A stretch of DNA of 55,715 nucleotides. Source: Planctomycetota bacterium. Its GTDB lineage: Bacteria; Planctomycetota; Planctomycetia; Isosphaerales; Isosphaeraceae. Below the pieces are notes generated by a model. The model did not search any database, was not told the DNA's origin, and saw nothing but the letters and a program-made list of their open reading frames with translations. How positions within the stretch are numbered: position 1 is the first letter of the stretch; every line of letters begins with the position of its first letter. Of this stretch, positions 43,650 to 51,692 are shown piece after piece. The stretch is taken from the NCBI GenBank assembly GCA_021791715.1, contig JAJYWB010000039.1, positions 1 to 55,715 of the forward strand, written 5' to 3'. Both the position numbers and the translations under genes were made by a program.

Positions 43650-45626
43650 ATGAGACCGAAGCTTTCGCGGCTTAAGCATCCGCTGGTTCGAGAGAACGGG
43701 TCGCCGCGGCGGGCGACGTGGGACGAGGCGCTCGATCGCGCCGCGGCCGGTTTTCGCGATTCGATCGCGGCGCGGGGGCCGGGATCGTTCGGCCTGTTCA
43801 GTTGTTCGAAGGCGACGAACGAGCTCAATTACGTTTCGCAGAAGTTCGCGCGGCAGGTGATCGGCAGCAACAACATCGACAGTTGCAACCGTACCTGACA
43901 CGCGCCTTCCGTCGCCGGTCTGGCGACCGTGTTCGGAGCGGGAGGGGGGACGAGTTCGTACCGCGAGGTCGAGGAGACCGACGCGATCCTCCTGTGGGGG
44001 TCGAACGCGCGCGAAACGCACCCAATCTTTTTTCATCATGTGCTCAAAGCATTACATAATGGCGCGAGTTTGTTTGTGATCGATCCGAGGAGGACGAGTT
44101 CGGCGGAATGGGCCGACTTGAGGCTCGAGCTCGAGGTGGGGACCGACGTCGTCCTCGCCGCGGCGATCGGTCGCGAGATCATCGCGGCGGGGCTCGCGAA
44201 CCTGGAATTCATCGGTCGGGCGACGACGGGTTTCGACGCGTATCGGCGGGCGGTCGACGAATACACGCTCGACAAAGCCGAGGCGATCACGCGCGTACCC
44301 GCGGAGATCATCAAACGGACGGCGCACGCGTACGCCCGCGCCGACCGCGCGATGATTTGCTGGACGCTCGGAATCACCGAACATCACAACGGAGTCGATA
44401 ACGTTCTTTCATTGATCAATCTTTCGCTTCTGACGGGGCACGTCGGACGGTACGGATCGGGCCTGAACCCGCTCCGCGGCCAGAACAACGTTCAGGGAGG
44501 GGGCGATATGGGGGCTCTCCCCGACCGCCTCCCCGGCTTCCAGCGCGTCGAGGACGACGCGGCTCGATCGAAATTCGACCGCGCCTGGGGCGCGACGACT
44601 CCTCCTCGTAAAGGCATGCATTTATCACAAATGTTTGATGCAATTGAGGCCGGCGAGCTCGCTTCCCTCTACGTCATCGGCGAGAACCCGGCGCAATCCG
44701 AGGCCGACGCGACGCGGACGATTCACTTGTTAAACAAACTTGAGCATCTTGTGGTTCAAGATATCTTTTTAACAAAAACAGCGGAGATCGCGCACGTCGT
44801 TTTGCCCGCCTCGGCGACGTGGTGCGAAAGCGAAGGGACGGTGACGAACAGCGAGCGTCGCGTGCAGCGGGTGCGGAAGGCGCTCGACCCTCCCGGGCTC
44901 GCTCGGCAAGACGTCGCGATCGTCGCCGATCTGGCGCGCAGGCTGGGGAGAGATTGGGGCGATCCGACCGCCGAGGCGATCTGGGACGAGCTTCGATCGC
45001 TGAGCCCGATGCACGCGGGAATGAGTTATCAAAGGCTTGAACGACTGGGTGGAATCCAGTGGCCGTGCCCCGACGAGAATCATCCCGGCGAGCCGTTTTT
45101 ACACGCGAGGCTCTGGAAAAACCCGATCGAGGGCCCCCCCGCGCCGTTCAGCGTCGTCGCGCACGATCCCCCCGTCGATCGTCTCGACGATCAATTCCCG
45201 ATCCGGCTCACCACCGGACGGAGGCTCGATTCGTACAACACCGGAGTTCAATCAAACGGTTTTCATACGCCGATGCGTCATGGCGAGGCGATCGAACTCG
45301 CGACCGACGACGCCGAAAGGCTCGGCGTGACGACGGGCGAGGTCGTTCGCGTGACGTCGCGGCGGGGCTCGATTCTCGCTCCGGCGCGAATCGAGCCGAC
45401 GCTTCGTCCCGGGCTCGCGTTCATGACGCTCCACTTTCCCGACGAGGTCGAAACGAATCGGCTGACGATCGACGCGGTCGACCCCAAATCGGGAACCGCC
45501 GAATTCAAGGCGACCGCGATTCGAGTCGAGAAAATCGTCGATTCGGGCCGAAACGACGACGTGATTGAAAATGACGATATAATAACAAGCAATTATAATC
45601 AAGCACAAATGGTAACGGGGGCGTGA
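43650..45626 (+). CDS. Selenocysteine formate dehydrogenase, catalytic molybdopterin part (split alpha subunit)
   Basis: 658 residues if the in-frame TGA at 43896-43898 is read as selenocysteine (residue 83). The context NNIDSCNRT-U-HAPSVAG matches the active site of FdhF-type enzymes, where Sec or Cys binds molybdenum. The frame continues without another stop. Downstream motifs include LLWGSNARETHPIFFHHVL, GLNPLRGQNNVQGGGDMGALP, NPAQSEADA, LPASATWCESEGTVTNSERR and the MoCo-binding RLTTGRRLDSYNTG. It lacks the N-terminal [4Fe-4S] domain I; that domain is encoded at the end of the gene at 47580-48758. AGGGGAG stands six bases ahead of the ATG, so this start is genuine and not an artefact. The stop overlaps the next gene. 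Confidence 0.88.
43896..43927 (+). promoter_or_regulatory. Selenocysteine UGA codon and bSECIS-like hairpin
   Basis: Twelve bases after the TGA (43896-43898) a perfect 6-bp stem, GTCGCC (43911-43916) with GGCGAC (43922-43927), encloses a GGTCT loop. The E. coli fdhF SECIS loop has the same GGUCU, and the loop lies about 19 bases after the UGA, within the range used by bacterial SelB. A SelB, tRNA-Sec, SelA and SelD set must exist elsewhere in the genome. Confidence 0.8.
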
Positions 45627-47569
45627 ACTGGATGGATTTACGATTTATCGACGCCGAGCCGACCTCCGCCGAGCGCGCCGCGATCGACGCGGTTTTAGGC
45701 GAACGCGCCTTTGAAGCCGGCTCGCGCGATCCCGACGCGCTCGAACGCGAACGAACGATCGATCGATCCGATAATTCAAACGGCGAGACGCGAAAGATCG
45801 AGGCGTCGAGCGGCGATCGCTCGATTCTCGGGTCGTCTCGGCTCGAAGCCGCCGCGCGCCGCCGGAGCCTGCTGCTTCCCGCGCTCCTGGGCGTTCAATC
45901 GCGCGTCGGTTACATAACCGCCGGGGCTCTTGGCGAGATATGCAAACGCTTGCACGTTCCTCCCGCCGAGGCGTACGGAGTGGCGAGCTTTTATTCGCTG
46001 ATATCTCTTGACGAACAACCGCCGATCGTCGTTCACGTGTGCGACGATCTTTCGTGTCGCTCGGCGGGGTCGAGTCGGTTGATCGGCGAGCTCGAACGAT
46101 CGCACGGCGCGGAAGGTTCGAGCCGGGGCGGGGCGATCGGCGCGTGGCGTTTGAGCCCGTGTTTGGGTTTATGTGAACGCGCGCCCGCGGCGCTCGCGAT
46201 CAAGGCGGGCGAGACGCCGATCGAGGAAGCTTTGGCGCCCGTCTCGATCGATCAACTGATGCAAGCCTTATCGGGAACGATTCCCGACGATTCGGCGCCG
46301 ATCGTTCTTCCCCAGGCGGGCGAGCCCGGCCTTCGATTGTTGCGGCGGGTGGGGAAAGTCGATCCCGCGAGCCTCGACGATTATCGGGCGCACGGCGGTT
46401 ACGCTGCGCTCCGCGCGGCGTTCGATCTGGGGCCCGACCGCGTGATCCGAGAGGTTTCGGATTCCAAACTGCTCGGTCGCGGCGGAGCGGCTTTTCCCTC
46501 GGGACGCAAGTGGGAGGCGGTCGCGCACGCTCGCGTTCGTCCGCATTATCTCGTCTGCAACGCCGACGAATCCGAACCCGGCACGTTCAAGGATCGCGTT
46601 CTGATGGAACACGATCCGTTCGCGGTGATCGAGGCGATGACGATCGCGGCGTTCGCGACGGGTTGCGAACTAGGTTATATCTACATCCGTGGTGAATATC
46701 CGCGAGCGGCGCGGCGTCTCGAAGCGGCGATCGGCGCGGCGCGGGCGCGCGGATATTTGGGAATCGACATATTGGAGCGCGGATATTCGTTTGATATCGA
46801 GATCAGGCGCGGCGGAGGGGCGTATATCTGCGGCGAGGAGACGGCGCTGCTCAATTCGATCGAGGGGTTTCGCGGCGAGCCGCGGAACAAGCCGCCGTTC
46901 CCGGTTCAGGAGGGATTGTTCGGCAAGCCTACGTTGATCAATAACGTGGAAACGCTCGTTAATGTTCTTGATATCGTTTTGGCGGGCGGTTCGGCGTACG
47001 CTTCGATCGGTACCGCGGGGTCGAAGGGGACGAAGCTGTTTTGCGTGTCGGGACGCGTTGAAAGACCCGGGCTTTACGAGGTCGAGTTCGGCGCGACGAT
47101 TCGACAATTGATCGCGCTAGCAGGCGGTGTTCGGGAGGGACGCGAAGCGAAGGCGGTGCTGCTCGGGGGCGCCGCGGGTTCGTTCGTCACGGCGGACGAG
47201 CTCGATACGCCGCTGACGTTCGAGGGGACGCGAGCGATCGGCGCCTCGATCGGATCGGGAGTCTTAATCGTTTTCGACGATGAACAAGATTTGAAACCGT
47301 ACGTGACGAGGATCGCCGAGTTTTTTCGCGAGGAGTCGTGCGGACAGTGCGTACCGTGCCGAGCGGGGGCGGTTCGGCAGGAGGAACTCGTCGCGCGGGT
47401 GTTCGCGGGGAAGCCGAACGGTTCGATCGCGGCCGAACTCGCTCTTCACGGCGAGATCGATCGAGCGATGCGCGACGCTTCGATCTGCGGCCTCGGGCAA
47501 ACCGCGGGGGTCGCGATCGATTCGGCTTTTCGTAAACTGAAAATTCATGAAACAATCAACAAGCAATAG
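45623..47569 (+). CDS. Fused NuoE-NuoF-like diaphorase subunit of formate dehydrogenase
   Basis: 648 residues. After a variable N-terminal 70 residues, a NuoE-like thioredoxin-fold domain carries the [2Fe-2S] ligands C140, C145, C180, C184 (VCDDLSC and CLGLC). The NuoF-like part has the FMN/NADH-binding segment LLGRGGAAFPSGRKWE (about 283-298), CNADESEPGTFKDR, GGGAYICGEETALLNSIEG, and the [4Fe-4S] ligands C573, C576, C579 (SCGQCVPC) and C622. It would pass electrons from formate to NAD+, or the reverse. A GTG overlaps the upstream stop (GTGA); ATG 45632 is an alternative start. The NuoE-NuoF fusion is typical of NAD-dependent soluble formate dehydrogenases and HoxF-like proteins. Confidence 0.9.
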   Translation: MNWMDLRFIDAEPTSAERAAIDAVLGERAFEAGSRDPDALERERTIDRSDNSNGETRKIEASSGDRSILGSSRLEAAARRRSLLLPALLGVQSRVGYITAGALGEICKRLHVPPAEAYGVASFYSLISLDEQPPIVVHVCDDLSCRSAGSSRLIGELERSHGAEGSSRGGAIGAWRLSPCLGLCERAPAALAIKAGETPIEEALAPVSIDQLMQALSGTIPDDSAPIVLPQAGEPGLRLLRRVGKVDPASLDDYRAHGGYAALRAAFDLGPDRVIREVSDSKLLGRGGAAFPSGRKWEAVAHARVRPHYLVCNADESEPGTFKDRVLMEHDPFAVIEAMTIAAFATGCELGYIYIRGEYPRAARRLEAAIGAARARGYLGIDILERGYSFDIEIRRGGGAYICGEETALLNSIEGFRGEPRNKPPFPVQEGLFGKPTLINNVETLVNVLDIVLAGGSAYASIGTAGSKGTKLFCVSGRVERPGLYEVEFGATIRQLIALAGGVREGREAKAVLLGGAAGSFVTADELDTPLTFEGTRAIGASIGSGVLIVFDDEQDLKPYVTRIAEFFREESCGQCVPCRAGAVRQEELVARVFAGKPNGSIAAELALHGEIDRAMRDASICGLGQTAGVAIDSAFRKLKIHETINKQ

Positions 47570-47579
47570 GTTGAAAAAT

Positions 47580-48758
47580 ATGGACAAAAATAAATTGTTA
47601 TACGAAAGAAGCGTGGAATTGACGATCGACGGTCGAACCGTGCGGGCGCGCGAGGGGGAGACGATATTGGACGCGTGCCGGTCGCTCGGAATCGACACCC
47701 CGGTTCTTTGTTTCGTCGAGAATCTGCCTCCCGTGAACGTGTGCCGGGTGTGCGTCGTCGAGGTCGAGGGGTCGCGGACGCTCGTTCCGGCGTGCTCGCG
47801 GAAGGTCGAGCCGGGGATGATCGTTCATACCGACACGCCTCGCGTACGGTTGAGTCGCAAGCTCGTGCTCGAGTTCCTGGCGTCCTCGGTCGATCTTTCG
47901 CTTTGCGAACGGGCGGATGATTATATAAAGCGTTACGAAGCCGATCCGGAGCGGTTCGGCGCGGTCGATCGCGGCTCGGCGGCCGAGGATCGCGACTCGG
48001 CGCGCGCCGGGAGGCGACGAGAGTGCGAGCCGGGGGCGGTCGCGACCGTCGCGGTTCCGGTTAAAATTGATAATAATTTGTACGTGCGTGATTATTCAAA
48101 ATGTATTCTTTGCTACGCTTGCGTGAACGCGTGCGGCGAGGACGCGCAGAACACGTTCGCGATCGCGGTCGCGGGGCGCGGCTTCGACGCGCGGATCTCG
48201 ACCGAGTTCGCCGTCCCGCTTCCCGATTCGGCTTGCGTCTACTGCGGCAATTGCATCGGCGTGTGCCCGACGGGGGCGTTGATGTTCAAGTCGGAATTCG
48301 ATATGAGGGCCGCGGGAACGTGGGACGAGGCTCGCCAGGAGCGGATCGATACGATCTGTCCGTATTGCGGGGTCGGCTGCGTCTTGACGCTTCACACGCA
48401 AGACAATCAAATCGTCAAGGCGACTTCGCCGCTCGATAGCGACGTGACGAACGGCCATTTGTGCGTCAAAGGTCGTTTCGGCTGGGCTTATGTCCAAAAC
48501 CGCGAAGCCGAAGAGGATATCGCGGCGAACGGCGATTCGTCGTCGGGCTTCGACTCGTCGGCGAATCAAGCAGTTTCTTCTCGCGTCGACGCTCGGGTTC
48601 GAGGAGGATCGTCCGCGGTCGCGGGGGATGTCGCGATCGAGAAAGCCTCGGCCGGCTCGGCCGTCTCGGCTCACGCGGGGGATGTCGCGTCTTTGAACGT
48701 CAACGGATCAAACGTCGAAACACAAACCGATTCCAATAATACGAGAAAATCATCATGA
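47580..48758 (+). CDS. Fe-S N-terminal part of the split formate dehydrogenase alpha subunit
   Basis: 392 residues. A [2Fe-2S] ferredoxin domain (C44, C55, C58, C72) is followed by a region with ASSVDLSLCERADDYIKRYEADPERFG in place of the usual His-Cys cluster segment. Two [4Fe-4S] clusters (C175/C178/C181/C185 and C219/C222/C225/C229) come next. Then comes the molybdopterin oxidoreductase domain I with its own cluster (C260, C263, C267, C295) and Lys297 in NGHLCVKGRFGW. The chain then stops matching and ends in a disordered Ser/Ala tail of some 80 residues. In ordinary FdhA this domain continues straight into the part encoded at 43650. The start has TAGG nine bases upstream; an ATG at 47547 within the previous gene is less likely. 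Confidence 0.87.
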   Translation: MDKNKLLYERSVELTIDGRTVRAREGETILDACRSLGIDTPVLCFVENLPPVNVCRVCVVEVEGSRTLVPACSRKVEPGMIVHTDTPRVRLSRKLVLEFLASSVDLSLCERADDYIKRYEADPERFGAVDRGSAAEDRDSARAGRRRECEPGAVATVAVPVKIDNNLYVRDYSKCILCYACVNACGEDAQNTFAIAVAGRGFDARISTEFAVPLPDSACVYCGNCIGVCPTGALMFKSEFDMRAAGTWDEARQERIDTICPYCGVGCVLTLHTQDNQIVKATSPLDSDVTNGHLCVKGRFGWAYVQNREAEEDIAANGDSSSGFDSSANQAVSSRVDARVRGGSSAVAGDVAIEKASAGSAVSAHAGDVASLNVNGSNVETQTDSNNTRKSS

Positions 48759-49234
48759 GCTTAGACATGCGCGAGTACCGAAGGACGATCGGGCTGTTCG
48801 CGACGGGGGTGACGGTGATCGTCGCCGAGGCCGAGGGGTCGGTGCACGGGATGACTGCGAACGCCGTGTCGTCGCTTTCGCTCGACCCGCTTCTGCTGCT
48901 CGTCTGTGTCGATAAACGCGCCAAGATGCTCTCTTATTTAGAGAAATGCAAATACTTTACCGTTAATATTCTTTCGGAGGATCAGGAGGCGGTTTCGGCT
49001 TATTTCGCGGGGCGAGCCGGCGCGAACGACCCCGAGCCGGGTTTCGTCTCGTGGCGCGGCGGGCTTAAACTCGAGGGGACGATCGCGACTCTCGGTTGCG
49101 AGCCTTACGAACGACTCGAAGGGGGGGATCACATGATCGTTTTGGGAAAGGTCGAAGCGATCGAGCAGGCGCCCCCTCCGCGCAGGCCGCTCCTTTATTT
49201 CGAGGGGGGTTATAAACGGATCGCGATCGATTGA
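48755..49234 (+). CDS. Flavin reductase-like FMN-binding protein
   Basis: 159 residues with a flavin reductase / FMN-binding split-barrel fold: FATGVTVIVAEAEGSVHGMTANAVSSLSLDPLLLLVCVD, KCKYFTVNILSEDQ and GGDHMIVLGKVEAIE. Members reduce free FMN with NAD(P)H or bind FMN tightly. The start overlaps the stop of the formate dehydrogenase Fe-S subunit by 4 bp (ATGA). Co-expression with the enzyme is therefore very likely, although a flavin reductase is not a standard formate dehydrogenase partner. Confidence 0.88.
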   Translation: MSLDMREYRRTIGLFATGVTVIVAEAEGSVHGMTANAVSSLSLDPLLLLVCVDKRAKMLSYLEKCKYFTVNILSEDQEAVSAYFAGRAGANDPEPGFVSWRGGLKLEGTIATLGCEPYERLEGGDHMIVLGKVEAIEQAPPPRRPLLYFEGGYKRIAID

Positions 49235-49275
49235 TCAAACCGCGGCGTTCGATTCACGATCAAAAAGGAATCTTT

Positions 49276-50505
49276 ATGTTAAACGCACAAAAACGCTCTT
49301 GTCAAAACATTCGATATCGACCGATCGGTCGCCGTTCGATCGTGGGGTTGGTCGCGATTTTGGCGGCGTTATCGGGAACTCATCCGGGCGCGTCGATTGC
49401 GCGCGGGGGCGAGCCGAAGGTTGTTTTCGTGGTCGATCGCGACAAACCGGGGCGCGTCGTGGTGGAGTTATCGGGGCTCGACCGCGACTCGGTCGATCGT
49501 CTTAAGAGCGCCGATCTTGATTTCGACGCGTGGCGGAGGATTCTCCGTGTCACGCTCGTCTCCGACGATACGCCCGTCGATTCGGCGATCGTCGGCGGAT
49601 ACACGCTGGTTAAAGACGTCGTTCGCTTCACGCCAAGGTATCCGCTCGCGCAGGGCTCGTCGTATCGCGCCGTGTTTCACGCCGAAGCGATTCCGGGAGC
49701 GAACCGATCGGGCGAAACGCCGACCGTCGCGGTCGATTACCGCGTCGCGAGTCGCGATCCGAAACCCAGGCCGCGCGTCGTCGCGGTTTATCCCTCAAAC
49801 GATCTTGTACCTGAAAATCTCCTTAAGCTTTACGTACACTTTTCCGCGCCGATGAGCCAGGGGCGTATTTATAAACATGTAAAGCTTATCGACGACGCCG
49901 GGAAGCGAATCGATTCGCCGTTTCTCGAATTGGGGGAGGAGCTTTGGAACGGCGACGGAACGAGGCTGACGCTTCTGTTCGATCCCGGCCGGATCAAACG
50001 AGGGCTCCGTCCCCGCGAGGAGGACGGGCCGATCCTCGTCGAAGGAAAAACATACACGTTCATCATTGATGCGAATACCGACGATCAGTACGGCGAACCG
50101 ATCGCCGTCGAGTTCCGCAAAACGTTCAAAGCGGGTCCTCCCGACGGCGATCAGCCCGATCCCGCGCGGTGGATTTTCAAAGCGCCGAAGTTCGCTACGC
50201 GCGAGGCTCTGGCGATCGAGTTTTCCGAGCCTCTCGACCGATCGCTGCTCGAGCGGTGCTTGCGGATCGAGGGGGGATCGCGAGGGGGCGTCGCGGGTTT
50301 GATTGAAATTCCCTCGGGTGAAAAGCGTTGGATGTTTTATCCCGCGGAGCCGTGGCGGCGCGGCGAATATACGATCCGGATCGAAGGGAAGCTCGAGGAT
50401 TTGGCTGGCAACAGCGTCGATCGTCCGTTCGAGATCGATCGCGAGGAACCCGAAGACGATACGGCGACCGCGAAAACCAAAATGCTCAAATTTATTGTGA
50501 AATGA
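49276..50505 (+). CDS. Secreted protein with Ig-like (Big5-type) domains
   Basis: 409 residues. A signal peptide (SIVGLVAILAALSGTHPGASIA) is followed by three or four beta-sandwich segments. Recognisable are RPRVVAVYPSNDLVPENLLKLYVHFSAPM and ATREALAIEFSEPLDRSLLERCLRI, and the late YTIRIEGKLEDLAGNSVDRPFEI is typical of Big_5 domains. No enzyme motif. AAAGGAA lies five bases ahead of the ATG. It starts 41 bp after the flavin reductase, so it may share its transcript, but the role seems unrelated. It converges with the gene at 50508 with only 2 bp between stops. Confidence 0.78.
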   Translation: MLNAQKRSCQNIRYRPIGRRSIVGLVAILAALSGTHPGASIARGGEPKVVFVVDRDKPGRVVVELSGLDRDSVDRLKSADLDFDAWRRILRVTLVSDDTPVDSAIVGGYTLVKDVVRFTPRYPLAQGSSYRAVFHAEAIPGANRSGETPTVAVDYRVASRDPKPRPRVVAVYPSNDLVPENLLKLYVHFSAPMSQGRIYKHVKLIDDAGKRIDSPFLELGEELWNGDGTRLTLLFDPGRIKRGLRPREEDGPILVEGKTYTFIIDANTDDQYGEPIAVEFRKTFKAGPPDGDQPDPARWIFKAPKFATREALAIEFSEPLDRSLLERCLRIEGGSRGGVAGLIEIPSGEKRWMFYPAEPWRRGEYTIRIEGKLEDLAGNSVDRPFEIDREEPEDDTATAKTKMLKFIVK

Positions 50506-50507
50506 GA

Positions 50508-51539
50508 TTATTTATGTGTCTGAATCAAAGCGATCGTCGCCCACGCCGAGGTCGAGATATGTTCGGCGTAGCTTTCTCCGCCGGCGGGTCTGGTCGTCGC
50601 GGGCCAGCCTCCCTCGGCGAGTTGAGTCGTTCGCAGATAAGTGCGACCGCGATCGATCAGGTTTGGAACGCGCCGATCGGTCTTTTTGACGGATTGGAGC
50701 GCGATCAAGGCGAGCGCGGTGTCGAACGGTTCGGCGGGAGACGATTCAAACGGTCCCCAGCCGCCGTCGTCTCCCTGCGATCGAGCGAGGAGGTCGATCG
50801 CGGCTTTGAGCCGATCGCGCGCGGGGGGATCGAATCGGTCGATCGCGACCGATCGGTAACGCTCGCCGATCGCCATGAGCGCGATCGCCGCCGCCGGTAT
50901 GTTACGAATAGGCATGTTTTCAATCCAGTGATCGGCTTGGGCTATTTCCTTTTTGAACCGTGTTTTATCGGCCCGAGCCAGGGTGTCGCGGGCGGTCCAG
51001 GTGGCGAGAGCGGGGCCGTAGGTCGCGGGAGCGCCGACGCGTCCCGAGTCGCCGATTTTCCATGCGCCGTCGTCGCCTTGATCGACGATCAATAACGACG
51101 CGGCTTTGAGCGGGAGCGAGCGATCTTTAACGAGCCCCGCGTCGACCGCGTCGGCGAGAGCCGAGGCGAACTGAACGCGTGCGAGTGGTCGATCGCTCGA
51201 CGGGCGTTTGGCCGATTCGACCGTCCAACGGTTCGGCTCGGAAAGCCACGCGATCGTATCGGCCAAGGTTCGATCGGGTACGTCCAAACCGATCGTTCGC
51301 GCGGCGATCAAAGCGCGAGCTCCGTCGCCGTTGTTGTGGCAGGAGAAACAACCGTTTTCCCGAGACCAAAGCGGGACCTCCATTTTCAGATAAACGACGG
51401 CTCGCTCGATCGAATTCGGCTTGGCGGAGTCTTCGTTCGGCTCGGCGGGCGGGTTCACGCCGCCGGCGCCGAGAAGAAAGGGGGTCGTCGCGATCCAAAC
51501 GGAACCGAGGATTATTGAAATTCGGATCTTTTTGGCCAT
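50508..51539 (-). CDS. Exported prenyltransferase/squalene-cyclase-like repeat protein with CxxCH motif
   Basis: 343 residues. A signal peptide (ISIILGSVWIATTPFLLGAGG), then alpha-toroid repeats of the squalene-hopene cyclase/prenyltransferase type (LLIVDQGDDGAWKIGD, LLARSQGDDGGWGPFES, LRTTQLAEGGWPAT). No DxDD cyclase acid motif is visible. A haem-type CFSCH motif (Cys64-Cys67-His68) lies before the repeats, as in planctomycete proteins that combine a cytochrome-like site with this fold. It may bind haem; the partner is unknown. GGAATTT lies eight bases before the ATG. Divergent from the MFS gene. Confidence 0.72.
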   Translation of the reverse strand: MAKKIRISIILGSVWIATTPFLLGAGGVNPPAEPNEDSAKPNSIERAVVYLKMEVPLWSRENGCFSCHNNGDGARALIAARTIGLDVPDRTLADTIAWLSEPNRWTVESAKRPSSDRPLARVQFASALADAVDAGLVKDRSLPLKAASLLIVDQGDDGAWKIGDSGRVGAPATYGPALATWTARDTLARADKTRFKKEIAQADHWIENMPIRNIPAAAIALMAIGERYRSVAIDRFDPPARDRLKAAIDLLARSQGDDGGWGPFESSPAEPFDTALALIALQSVKKTDRRVPNLIDRGRTYLRTTQLAEGGWPATTRPAGGESYAEHISTSAWATIALIQTHK

Positions 51540-51692
51540 AATAAATTCCGCGTTGTGGATCAAAAGCCGCCGGCGTTTGATCGGGCGCGACGATCTCGGC
51601 GCGAAACGACATCCGCGTCCCGGACGATCGACTTTATCACGCTCGAGGTCGGCGGCGAAACGTCCTTTTCTTTTCACGAGACGAGAACGATA

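Noticed and set aside
43896..43898. Apparent nonsense mutation breaking the formate dehydrogenase gene into 43650-43898 and 43929-45626
   Set aside because: The frame is unbroken across TGA, the context matches the Sec active site, and a SECIS-like hairpin follows, so a pseudogene is unlikely.
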